From positions 3,155,001-3,219,000 of the forward strand of contig CM067550.1 in the NCBI GenBank assembly GCA_034509755.1: a DNA stretch of 64,000 nucleotides, given 5' to 3'. Made by a program: the position numbers and the translations under genes. Below the pieces are notes generated by a model that did no database searches, had not been told where the DNA came from, and worked only from the letters and a program-made list of their open reading frames with translations. Of the stretch, positions 33,601 through 40,100 are shown piece by piece. Source of the DNA: Anisodus tanguticus. Lineage: Eukaryota > Streptophyta > Magnoliopsida > Solanales > Solanaceae. Each line of letters starts with the position of its first letter. Within the stretch, counting starts at the first letter, position 1.

Positions 33601-36368
33601 GGCTTAAAACCCAAAGTATAAGGAACAATACGGTGGTAACCCAACCTTACTGATTGGAGATCCCAGGAATTAGGTTCAATAGGAAAACTAAGTTGTAAAG
33701 GTTCAGTTGATCGCTTCGGTGGAAGCATGAGCACTTCGGATAGTGATTTCTGTAAAGAAACACCAAATCCAAAGTCGTTCCCGCGATAGACTATAAGTGC
33801 TATCTGCAGTGTGGGTGGAGGTTAAGTTTCCAAAACCTTTAATGATCCTCACCGGTTGAGGTTAGGTTTGGGAAAAATTTTAATGGTTCCTAACACTTGT
33901 AAAGTGGGGTATAGCAGGATACCTTGTAGGAGACCACCTATTTAAGTGCGAGGACAGGCCGCCTCAAATGAACGCACTTAATAATCCAAGAAGTGTCCAC
34001 AGCCACAACGGACAAAACATTACGGAGAACTGAGTAAATTAAGTTGTTGTGTTGGTACCGTTGACTTGGCTTACACTAAACACTGACGGTTCAAGACATC
34101 ACGTTCGCCGCGCAGTAAGTAAGTCCGATGGTATTCAACTATGGAAGGTTCAAAGCGTATGCTACCTATCCAGATGCAACATCGGTCTGCTAAAAGATTG
34201 TTGGAAAAGGCACCAAGTGTGTGCGCCAAAATCTCTTTCAAGAGGGGATTGTTGGAAATTTACTAAATGTGGAATTAAGTATATCCCATTAATTTATGAC
34301 TCGAACAATTGGGCCCGCACATCGGAAACGTCGTTTCTACACACGTGCACACGTAGTGCCAAGTATCGCAAATTTCATTAGTGAAAGAGATATTGGTACG
34401 TATGTAATACGTTTGAGACATAGAATTATGGACGGTTATTGGCCAAATGACAGAGTATTCCACGTTGGTAAAAGAAGGAAGAAGTGTACGAAGTGTAAGA
34501 AGTGTACAAATTGGTTGGCCAGTCACTGGAGCCGCGGCGCTTCGGAGGCAGAATGCTGCGACGGGAAGTTGGATAAATTTGACCTTTGGGCTAGTTTTGG
34601 AGCATTGATTCTCCATTACTTGCCACATGAATTCATCCATTATTTGGCTGAATGTAACCCTTCAATCAAGTGCCATTACATGGCTATTGAAGTCCATTAG
34701 TTGGCTAGTTGAGGGGTCTTCTCCTTACACTATAAATTGAGGCCTTTGGCTCAATTGAAACACACTACTCAACACTTAGAAAATACTCCAGATTTTCTGA
34801 TTTCATCTTCTTCCTCTCTAGCAAAGTCACTATACTCAAAGTTCTTCAAGAGTAACACTTGAGTTTCCTTTGCTCATTTGTTAAGTTGTTGTTGTATCTT
34901 GGGAGACTATTGCTCAACACCGTAAAAAGAGATATACGGGGCAATCTTGTCTTAAAGAAAGAGTGTCATCACTCGACTCAACGAATCACACGAGCAATCG
35001 GTTAAGTTCTTGATTTCCAGTTTTATTGTAATAGTTAGTTCTACCATTGTAATAGTTACTTACTTCCCGTTCTCTACAACAATTGTATCCCAACATACTA
35101 CACATGGAGTCTAAATTCGTCTGCGTATCTTACTCTTAAATATGCCAATTTCACTCTCAGTAACATATGTTGATGATTTAAAAGCTGAAAGATAAAGCAG
35201 ACACTAAAGCGTGTCTAACGATCTTGTTTACAGAGTTTATTTATTAGAACTAGAGAAAAAAATACTACTACTAAAGCTAGCTATGCAAATTTTCATCTTG
35301 ATAGGGAGATATAGAACACCCAAAAACACAAATTTACTTCTATTTTGGTTCCAAATAGAAGCTTCAGTGAAAAACTTTAATCATTCAAAAACCTCTGACT
35401 TGGAGGTGCAATATGCAACACTTGACAGTTGAAAACAATAAAAAAAAAATCTTCTCTGATTGATGAAAGTTGGGTTTGCTTATGCACTCATTAGCCAATC
35501 AACAAGATGGATAAAGCCAGGTTAAAATATACTTACACCTTGATGCGTAAGCAGAATCTAACTGCCACTCTCTAATTAAAAAAAATCTCTAAACCTGCTG
35601 GAGAATATGTTCTATTTCCTTCCCGTGAACATGCATGAAACTCTATGAACCGAGGGTCTCCTGGAAACAGCCTCTCTACCTTCCCAAGGTAAAGATAAGT
35701 TCTGCGTACACACTACTCTCCCCAGACCCCACTTGTGTGATCTCCCCAGACCCCACTTGTAGGATTTCACTGGGTATGTTGTTGTTGTTGAAAATGCATG
35801 AAACTTGATAATAGGAACAAACTGTTTGACGTTCGTATCTTCTAAAAGTGTAAGCTTAAGTTGTTCAAGAACAAAGCACATGGAAATTCTTCTTGATAAT
35901 GTGTGGAGACGAGAATCGCTCCATGTTGAGTTATGTAACCATCTCATCTACAATACACTTCATGCACTTAATAATACCTCAACGTTTGTTACCAAGAAGC
36001 AACTAATTATAACCCTTCACTATAAAAATATTTTTTATGACAAGAAACTCACAGCCCCTACCCTTCGGGTGCGCACAGGTTGAACCCACTCCTGTAAATA
36101 GCCTGCATACCATACAAGAGAGATCACCTGGACTAGCCAAGCGTTGTGCGACGAGCTCGACCCATAAGTCAAATATAATTTAGCTAAAACAAAAACAAAT
36201 ATGCCACCTTTCTATACTCCTTCATGAGAAAACAATACTCATACAATCGGAAACAGGTCAAAATAACCATAGCTGTCAACTATTTGAAGAAAAGCTCAAA
36301 ACATTAAGCAAAACCCAACATGCAAACTAGGAAAATTCTTCAAAAAATAACCAAGAATGCCATACCAT
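2527..36368 (-). CDS. class XI myosin heavy chain, 40 coding exons, 1,657 aa
   Basis: Plant class XI myosins are actin-based motors that move organelles and drive cytoplasmic streaming. I rebuilt the gene from the sequence: every exon joins in frame and all introns are GT-AG except one GC-AG. The order is motor (residues about 1-735), six IQ motifs (about 738-879), coiled coil (about 880-1,200), linker, then globular DIL-type tail to residue 1,657. The start is inferred: a three-base coding exon (ATG, 36,366-36,368, followed by GTATGG) joins the exon that begins Ser-Val-Pro. Family members are usually about 1,500-1,550 residues. The excess here is explained by internal repeats in the coiled coil. 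No stop or frameshift was seen, so the gene looks functional despite many transposons in its introns. The subclass was not determined. Exon coordinates are given in the next four entries. Confidence 0.9.
4020..4557. mobile_element. Stowaway-like MITE in a myosin intron
   Basis: The left end reads TACCCCCTCCATTTCACTTA and the right end reads AAAGTGGAACAGAGGGAGTA. These are imperfect terminal inverted repeats flanked by TA. The element fills most of the intron between exons 3871-3927 and 4573-4672. At about 540 bp it is long for this type and may contain a second insertion. Confidence 0.65.
5310..5552. mobile_element. Stowaway-like MITE in a myosin intron
   Basis: Ends are TACTCCCTCTGTCCCAATTT and AAATTGGGACGGAGGGAGTA, near-perfect terminal inverted repeats with TA target sites. 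It is about 240 bp long and has no coding capacity. Internal sequence (a stretch like TTTTAGACCACAAGATT) matches, in reverse, the MITE split by the copia element at 37,147-41,582, so they belong to one family. Confidence 0.85.
7083..7258. repeat. perfect 88-bp tandem duplication in a myosin intron
   Basis: Units 7,083-7,170 and 7,171-7,258 appear identical, each running from CGCAATCTATCCTAGCCAAC to ATTACTTTGCAAC. The lack of divergence points to a very recent duplication or an assembly artefact. It lies in the 1.76-kb intron between exons 5794-5976 and 7740-7883. Confidence 0.9.
8433..8632 (+). mobile_element. SolS-type SINE with target duplication
   Basis: A tRNA-like head has a candidate A box in GGCTAAGCTCACTTGGCAAA and a B box in CACAAGTTTGAGCCC. 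A body ends in GGATTTCTCGGTATCAAAAA plus an A-rich tail. The element is flanked by ATTCTACCCA at 8,423-8,432 and 8,633-8,642, a 10-bp target duplication. It sits in the intron between exons 8022-8192 and 9135-9257. The SolS label is from memory of Solanaceae SINEs; the SINE nature rests on the structure. Confidence 0.75.
9313..9598. mobile_element. Stowaway-like MITE in a myosin intron
   Basis: The left end TACTCCCTCAATCCCAGTTT pairs with the right end CAAGCTGGGACAGAGGGAGTA-like sequence, with TA at both borders. It occupies most of the intron between exon 9135-9257 and the 21-bp microexon 9634-9654. Confidence 0.8.
9763..18141 (-). CDS. myosin XI exons 23-28: enlarged coiled coil
   Basis: Exons 18043-18141, 11541-11921, 11163-11302, 10450-10570, 10208-10347 and 9763-9856. 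The heptad-rich segment dimerises the motor. Two expansions are visible. First, exon 11541-11921 carries three tandem 28-residue units (KEREAATKVVEQ..., KESAAATKVVEQ..., KESAAATKIIEQ...). Second, the end of that exon plus exon 11163-11302 is duplicated as exons 10450-10570 and 10208-10347. The two 140-bp exons both encode VLVNSLE(E/K)KID...(A/T)MQR. All junction phases fit, and skipping the duplicated pair would also keep the frame. The intron between the first two exons, about 6.1 kb, holds the LINE at 12,098-16,624. Confidence 0.85.
10824..10941. repeat. two diverged tandem units near a GGTATCAGAGCC motif
   Basis: CACCTCTTGAGCTAGCTTTC... and CACCTCTTGATCTAGTGTTG... are two related units of about 50-60 bp, each ending in TTTCTTA. 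The words TGGTATCAGAGCC lie between them, resembling an initiator-tRNA primer site or a tRNA-derived SINE head. This is probably a degraded retroelement piece in the intron between exons 10450-10570 and 11163-11302. Confidence 0.45.
11571..11822 (-). repeat. three in-frame 84-bp repeats inside a myosin coiled-coil exon
   Basis: Units at 11,739-11,822, 11,655-11,738 and 11,571-11,654 encode three 28-residue copies related to KESAAATKVVEQGSVIQEVQ plus VKDQEQLM. The 28-residue period is exactly four heptads, so the coiled-coil register is kept. The units differ by only a few residues, so the expansion is probably young or being homogenised. Confidence 0.92.
12692..15400 (-). pseudogene. LINE ORF: endonuclease and reverse transcriptase, broken
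   Basis: Read 5' to 3' on the minus strand, fragments cover the endonuclease (to about 15,161), a linker with charged helices (14,239-14,538), the reverse transcriptase core (13,523-13,753), the altered active site (FADG at about 13,432) and the C-terminal domain (DKFYRAVVRPTMLYEAECW... LRWFGNVQRR... RRGRGRPKKYW), which ends at 12,692. Frameshifts and stops separate the blocks. No functional product is expected. Confidence 0.85.
15965..16160 (-). repeat. short tandem subrepeats in the 5' region of the LINE
   Basis: On the plus strand, units of roughly 45-60 bp share GAAATTTGGGAGTTTTGA and CCCA(C/A)(G/A)AGTGAAAGATT. At least three degenerate copies run from about 15,970 to 16,150. Their position near the 5' end of the element suggests a 5' UTR or promoter array. 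Confidence 0.6.
16226..16470. repeat. degenerate ~110-bp repeat units near the 5' end of the LINE
   Basis: AATCAAGAAAATATGTAGCT followed by CAAATTA...GACCCA...AAGCAAAAGGGTGTC occurs at about 16,226-16,306 and 16,340-16,425. A third, partial start (GCAAATCAAGAAAATATG) is near 16,456. The array lies inside the LINE target duplication, so it is part of the inserted unit or of something carried with it. Confidence 0.65.
16642..18042. other. myosin intron sequence beside the LINE
   Basis: This is the remainder of the 6.1-kb intron between exons 11541-11921 and 18043-18141, on the 5' side of the LINE. It is AT-rich. I see no exon, RNA gene or clear transposon in it. Confidence 0.5.
18615..19491 (-). 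CDS. myosin XI exons 20-22: end of converter and six-IQ neck
   Basis: Exons 19314-19491, 18912-19117 and 18615-18734 encode the end of the motor (VGKTKVFLRAGQMAELDTRR) and the lever arm. Six IQ-like motifs can be counted: RSASIIQGKVRTYFARK, SAIQIQAVCRGQLER, AACLRIQKDARKYIARK, SAISIQAGLRGMAARNE, AATFIQSDMRRYLKHRH and AAVVLQCAWRSKMARRE. In this family each binds calmodulin or a related light chain, and six is the usual number for class XI. IQ motif 2 has lost the usual final Arg pattern (QLERPLYE), so it may bind its light chain less canonically. Confidence 0.9.
19640..20345. other. possible mitochondrial-type (NUMT) block in a myosin intron
   Basis: Within the intron between exons 19314-19491 and 20606-20666, this block has a visibly more balanced base composition than the AT-rich introns around it, with purine-rich, GC-moderate text (GAAGAGGGACGAAGTGAAGA, AACTCCGCGAGTGAACGCAA). 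It has no open frame of note. The style resembles plant mitochondrial intergenic DNA. I cannot match it to a known gene, so the origin is inference only. Confidence 0.35.
20606..36368 (-). CDS. myosin XI exons 1-19: motor domain
   Basis: Coding exons on the minus strand: 36366-36368, 27441-27569, 26550-26693, 25072-25217, 24837-24993, 24594-24652, 24339-24498, 23406-23555, 23197-23333, 22960-23106, 22768-22869, 22338-22395, 22152-22253, 21745-21782, 21507-21633, 21220-21390, 21005-21136, 20815-20924, 20606-20666. Visible motifs are the N-terminal SH3-like GSHVWVEDPEVAWLDG, the P-loop GESGAGKT (about residues 156-163), switch I NNNSSRFGKF, switch II DIYGFESFK, and the converter-region stretch GVLEAIRISCAGYPTR. 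The nucleotide-binding residues are intact. Exon 4 ends AG followed by GCAAGA, a GC donor. Exon 1 is the least certain part. It is separated from exon 2 by an 8.8-kb intron that holds the copia insertion. Confidence 0.88.
24010..24120 (-). mobile_element. truncated Au-like SINE in a myosin intron
   Basis: GTGCACTAAGCTCCCGCTAT followed by CTGGGAAGGGCCAGACC and TCTATTGTACAC matches, in reverse, the 3' half of the Au-like SINE family seen elsewhere in the window. The tRNA-like head is missing or degraded. Confidence 0.6.
24709..24734. repeat. (TTGA)n microsatellite
   Basis: Six or so tandem copies of TTGA/TGAT in the intron between myosin exons 24594-24652 and 24837-24993. It is a candidate polymorphic marker only. 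Confidence 0.85.
25287..26474. mobile_element. MITE with TIRs GGGTTGTTTGGTT, split by a LINE fragment
   Basis: The left end TTAAAGGGTTGTTTGGTTGA is mirrored by the right end GAACCAAACAACCTCTTAAT, giving inverted repeats flanked by TTA or TTAA. That points to a PIF/Harbinger-like MITE. The middle (about 25,679-26,185) is the 3' end of an RTE LINE. The whole lies in the intron between myosin exons 25072-25217 and 26550-26693. Confidence 0.7.
25679..26185 (+). mobile_element. 5'-truncated RTE LINE, 3' end only
   Basis: It begins TGATTAGACGGGATATGGCG, the sense strand of the last codons of the LINE at 12,098-16,624 (RRDMAQVQLTEDMTLDRGF), and continues through the same 3' UTR to GGATTTCACTGGGTATGTTG and a (TTG)n end. 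It lies opposite in orientation to the full element and to the myosin gene. ATTATTCC occurs on both sides and may be the target duplication. Confidence 0.8.
27755..28675 (+). repeat. outer 5' LTR of the copia element
   Basis: It starts TGTTGGAAATTTACTAAATG and lacks the final TCCCAACA. Its U3 carries three GCCGCGGCGC units plus related GC-rich sequence (28,020-28,130). It is about 920 bp, the longest of the three LTR copies. Confidence 0.9.
28676..29516 (+). repeat. inner, head-truncated 5' LTR of the copia element
   Basis: It lacks the first ~56 bp of the LTR and begins next to CAATTGGGCCCGCACATCGG. It has two GCCGCGGCGC units and ends CCCAACA at 29,516. A promoter-like TATAAAT lies at 29,148-29,154. 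It directly abuts the outer LTR. Confidence 0.9.
29517..29534 (+). promoter_or_regulatory. primer-binding-site position with no tRNA match
   Basis: Directly after the LTR, where a copia element normally carries TGGTATCAGAGC, the sequence is ATTTTAAGACAAGATTTG. Fourteen bases of it (29,519-29,532) are perfectly complementary to 29,360-29,373 inside the adjacent LTR. The same LTR word recurs in the other two LTR copies. Confidence 0.5.
29554..30600 (+). CDS. copia Gag polyprotein part
   Basis: A 348-residue open frame starts 37 bases after the LTR. It holds a short N-terminal repeat (AAQGNPSAFP, TAQGTPNVFP, VAQGSSNAFT: four AQG units), a UBN2-type Gag domain (residues about 55-255; LWEKLQKKYNAQD, HHLDLEGMKPNEQ) and a CCHC zinc knuckle CHYCGKPGHMIKDC near the end. 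Gag packages the element RNA into particles. The frame closes at 30,600 and the protease continues in another frame, so a small indel near the junction probably split a once-continuous polyprotein. Confidence 0.88.
   Translation: MTGIEQIASDSAAAQGNPSAFPTAQGTPNVFPVAQGSSNAFTAAQGNVRVPPPAGFHHERPEKFMGSNFKRWQQKMLFYLTVMGMTCYLTEDPPQAGDEMDPSPSETGKGGLGIHVINGMKMVLDAWSHSDFMCKNYILNCLSDPPYTVYCTVGTAKELWEKLQKKYNAQDAGTKKFIVGKFLKFQMVDNKTVMSQVQEFQMVLHHLDLEGMKPNEQFLVASLIEKLPPSWNEFMSYLKLKTKEMTFEELIIKLQIQEDNKKALPRGKQPAEAKANLAEAKGNPSKKRKFQKDSKTQAAEKFKGNCHYCGKPGHMIKDCRKLKTEQQEKAKAKGKAQVNVVKDHFWTT
30597..33621 (+). pseudogene. copia pol: protease, integrase, RT, RNase H, broken
   Basis: Blocks in order: protease WWMDTGATRHICSN (30,655), GAG-pre-integrase LWHHRLGHVNYKSIQ (31,060), integrase core to about 31,650, reverse transcriptase with YVDDM (32,768) and RNase H ending DNIADPLTKGL (33,540). 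Lesions seen: frame changes near 30,800, 31,290 and 33,040; in-frame stops just after GIVH (31,495) and before SKRARKD (32,109); an Asp-to-Asn change in the integrase motif (SNRGGEY); and a deletion of part of RNase H between LEGY and KQTCIAR (about 33,250). The stops could be C-to-T changes of CAA and CGA codons, consistent with methylated-C decay. Confidence 0.9.
34250..35095 (+). repeat. 3' LTR of the copia element
   Basis: It runs from TGTTGGAAATTTACTAAATG to TATCCCAACA, 846 bp, with one GCCGCGGCGC unit. The 3' half matches the outer 5' LTR more closely, while the first part resembles the inner LTR more (for example ACATCGGAAACGTCGTTTCT). That is a mosaic pattern. Confidence 0.93.
35643..35793 (+). 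mobile_element. short RTE-derived (SINE-like) insertion with 12-bp target duplication
   Basis: ATGCATGAAACT occurs at 35,631-35,642 and 35,794-35,805. Between them is a short copy of the RTE 3' end, from CCGAGGGTCTCCTGGAAACA to GGATTTCACTGGGTATG and (TTG)n. An internal 24-bp stretch (TGTGATCTCCCCAGACCCCACT) is nearly duplicated. It lies in myosin intron 1, next to the copia insertion. Confidence 0.8.
36045..36170 (-). mobile_element. tRNA-derived SINE remnant
   Basis: In reverse, the sequence reads GTCGAGCTCGTCGCACAACG, CTTGGCTAGTCCAGGTGATC, then GTGGGTTCAACCTGTGCGCA and CCCGAAGGGTAGGGGCTGTG. This resembles a Solanaceae SINE with a degenerate B box (GGGTTCAACC). It lies in myosin intron 1. 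Confidence 0.5.
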
Positions 36369-36600
36369 TTCTCAACAAACACAATGAGCAATCAAGACTC
36401 CACTTTTTTCCTTCAAATCCACAACCCCATATAAACCATTGATATTTTTTTCTGAATAATACCCATAATGCCTTTAAAGGTGTGGCCTTTTGTCTTCTCT
36501 TTGCTTCTCCCCAATATGTAACAAAAAAATCAAGAAAAAGTGATGGGAAAGACAAGAAATTGAAGGGAAAGGGTTTAGAAAAGAAAATTATAATATATTA
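36369..36600 (-). promoter_or_regulatory. inferred myosin 5' UTR and core promoter region
   Basis: The sequence upstream of the inferred ATG (36,366-36,368) reads CTCATTGTGTTTGTTGAGAA just before the start. CT-rich and AT-rich tracts lie further upstream, with no unambiguous TATA box. The assignment depends on the three-base first coding exon being right. Confidence 0.4.
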
Positions 36601-37069
36601 TAAGGGGTATATGTAAAATATGAAATCAATCACTATATATTTTGTTTTCTTTTCTTGTCAAATAGAGATGATGAATGAAAAGGAAAGAAAACAACACCCC
36701 TTTGCAAATCCCTTTCCTTTCCTATGTAAAAAAATGTTTGTTTGTTTTTCTCTTCACAATGGCAATGTTTGTTGTATAGTAATATTTTCTTGGTTTTGAT
36801 CAGACATTTTGTTTTTGAGGTTTCTTGGTTGGTTACTTCTGTTCACGTCAAATGCATAGAGAATCCACAGCACGAATGTGTCTAAGAGAGAGATCATTTT
36901 TTCAATTCCCATAATGCCCTTTTAGTTTTTGTTGTATTTGCACAATTGTTCTCTTTTTTAAGATTTATTTATTGAAAATTACCGCCAAATACCATTGAGT
37001 CGTATTTCGGCCATCTAGTTTATAAAATATGTAGACAGTATATAGGTAGAGTATAATACTAAATATATA
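36601..37069. other. AT-rich intergenic stretch upstream of myosin
   Basis: No gene, RNA or clear element is seen. It contains T-rich tracts and ends at the left border of the split MITE. It probably includes distal promoter sequence of the myosin gene. Confidence 0.45.
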
Positions 37070-37146
37070 CTTCCTCCGTTCCAATTTATATGATATAGTT
37101 TGACTCGACACAAAGTTTAAGAAATAAAGAAGACTTTTGAATCTTG

Positions 37147-40100
37147 TGTAGAATAGTGTAATTATCCTTGGTTGGAGACTTCTCATTTATGTAATATATA
37201 TATAGGTGTTTACAATTACAAATCTAATTATATAAGGATTTCTACTTTACCTAATTACACTAGAATAATAATTACAGAATATATCGAGAATATTTATTTA
37301 TTCTCTATCACACACCCTCAGTTGGAGCGGGAGGAGGTCGAACGCTCAGACTGGATCTAAAGTCAAGGAACAGCTGCCGAGGAAGTCCATTAGTAAATAT
37401 ATATGCGTACTGATAGGAAGAAGGAACATGTAACACCCGAACATGGCCCATGGCAACCTTCTCACGAACAAAATGAATATACATCTCAATATGTTTGGTT
37501 CGTTGATGATGAACCGGGTTATGACACAAGTAAACAGTAGATATGTTATCACAATAGACAAGAGATGCCTTACATAAGGGACAATGAAGCTCTAGAAGAA
37601 GGTTTCTAAGCTAGCAGATCACGGCAACAACGTTCGCAACACCTCTATATTCTATTTCTGCACTCGAATGGGAAAGCGTGGCTTGCCATTTGGCAGACCA
37701 CGAGATGAGATTATCACCCCAAAAATACACAATAGCCGGAAGTAGATCGACGTGTGTCAGGACAGCTGCCCCAATCGGTGTCCGTATACGATATCAGCCT
37801 GGTCGGTGCAGATGGATAAAGATGTAATATGTAGTCAAGAGTACCCTTAACGTACCGAATGATACGTTTAAGAAAGGTAAAGAGAAGGATCGAGCACCGG
37901 ATCCCCGTCATCGGCACTGAGTTTCGACTTCGAGTCGACTAGAGTGGGCATGATCTTGCAATTTTGCCATTTTAGCCCTGTAAATAATTTCTTCAGCATA
38001 CTTACACTAACACATAAACATTGCATTTTCGGATCTAGTCACTGAAATCCCCAAAAAATAACTCAACTTACCCAAGTCTGTCATAGTAAATTCGGATTTG
38101 AGCAGGGTAATGATCTCGTGTTTCAGCATATCAGATGAGGCAGTAGAGCAATATCATCCACATAGAGAAAAAGGTATGCAATGTCATTACTTCGATGAAA
38201 AATAAAAAGTGAATTATCACTTTTGCTTCACACAAACCCGATATGCATGATGAAAGTGGCAAAGCGCTCATACCAAGCCTTAGGAGCTTGTTTCAAGCCA
38301 TAAAGTGACTTTCGAAGACAGTAGACATACTGAGGAGCCTCTAGATGCACGAAGTCAGGCGGTTGATACATATATACGATTTCTTTCAAATCCTCATGTA
38401 AGAACGTATTTTTCACATCAAGTTGATGAATCGACCAGTTTTTTCCCATAGTTATGCTCAAAACAGTGTGAATGGTGGCTGGTTTAACCACTGGACTGGA
38501 GGTATCACCATAATCAACTCTCTCTTGTTGCCCTGTGTCATTTGACACAAGTCTCACCTTGTGGTATTCAAGCTCACCATTATCTCTGAATTTGCGATGA
38601 TATAGCCCCATGCAACGAATCACATTCACCCCATCTAGTCTAGAGACAAGATCTCAAATGCACTGTGTAGTGAGCGCATTAAATTCCTCACGCATGGCCG
38701 CATGGCCGCATTCAATTCGGGTCAAGCTTTGTTAATTTTGGATTTTTAGGTATAGGTGAGATAGTCTGAGTGGAGAGGTTAAAGTGGACTTTTAGTTTGA
38801 AAATCCCGTGCTGGATATGGGTTTCATACGGTGGGTCGGAAGTGGGATTTTTTGGGTCACGGGCAGTAGGGTGGTTTGGGACACGGTATTTTCCGTGACT
38901 GATTGAGGGTGAGGTAGTAACTGATTATGGTGGGTGGTCGATGAGATGGGGGAAAGCCGACGGTGTTGAGGGGTAGTCGATGGTGGGCAGTGGACTGGGG
39001 AAGTGATAGGATGGGGGTAGTCGTCGGGGCCGGGGGTAGTCGACGGTGGAGCAGTGGGCTAGGGCAGTGACGGGATGGGATGGGTGGCACGGTGTATGAC
39101 GTTTCTAATGAGAGGGGACGTGGCCGGATCATCAACGAAGCCGAATCAGGGACTTGAAATTTTTGGATGTTCGCAAATGGGAAAATGTTCTCCTCGAACG
39201 TGACATGACAAGAGACTATGATTTTATTTGTGGACAAATCATAGCATAAGTACCCCTATGGTTTGACGGGAAACCTAAGAAAATGGAAGGGGTAGTTCTA
39301 GGTGCTAATTTGTGAGGGGCCGTGAAGGTGAGATTCGGGTAGCATAGACAACCAAAAATTCGAAGGTGATCATAAGAGGGGATTTGACGGAAGAGAATTT
39401 CGATTAGAGTTTTATTTTGAAGTGTTCGTGTTGGTAATATATTAAGGAGGTATGCCGCCATGTGTAAGGCGTACACCCAAAAAGAAAGGGGTGGAAGCGT
39501 GAAAAAGCATAATGCGGATCTTATTGTTGATGGTACGTAGAATTCTTTCATATTTACCATTTTGAGGAGAGGTATGGGGGCAAGAAAATCGAATCATCAT
39601 GTCATGGTCCGCACAAAATTTATGAAAGGAAGGTTTCCAAACTCACGGCTGTTATCACATTGAAAAGTTTTGATGGTCTTTTCAAATAGGGTTTTAACAT
39701 ATGCTTGAAATTCAAGAAAGATTGTGTAAACTTGGGACTTATATTTTAGAGAATACACCCAAAGAAAGTGAGAGAAATCATCTAAAAATACCAAATAATA
39801 TTTGTGACCTAGGAGAAAATGTTACACTTAATAAAGATTGAAAAGGAGTTCTAACATGATTTCCTAAAGGACAAGAGTAGCAAGTAGGGGTAAATTTGCC
39901 GTTATTACATTGAATGAAATTCCGACTTCTAAGAAAATTAAAAATTGGTGCTCCTCGGTGTCCGAGTCTATTATGTCAAGTGGATGGAGAGATTGCAGCT
40001 AGAGAGGTTGGTGGATTGACACTTGCAGCGGAATTGGATGAGAAATGATATAGGTCCCCACACTATTGCATTTCATAAGAGTTGTCCCCGTATGTAGGTC

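Larger units (their letters stand above)
27755..35095 (+). mobile_element. Ty1-copia LTR retrotransposon, 7.3 kb, in myosin intron 1
   Basis: Target duplication TACTA flanks the element (27,750-27,754 and 35,096-35,100). The outer LTRs begin TGTTGG, and the 3' LTR ends CCCAACA. The layout is LTR (27,755-28,675), a second LTR lacking its first ~56 bp (28,676-29,516), gag, broken pol, a purine-rich tract (AAGAGGGGA near 34,240) and the 3' LTR (34,250-35,095). The domain order protease, integrase, reverse transcriptase, RNase H places it in Ty1-copia. Pol carries stops, frameshifts and a deletion, so this copy is not autonomous. The LTRs are still very similar, so it is fairly recent. It lies opposite to the myosin gene. 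Confidence 0.93.

Noticed and set aside
37346..37561. hydrophobic minus-strand open frame suggesting a membrane protein
   Set aside because: It is an off-frame reading of the copia RNase H end; the true frame gives HIEMYIHFVREKVAMGHV-type RNase H text.
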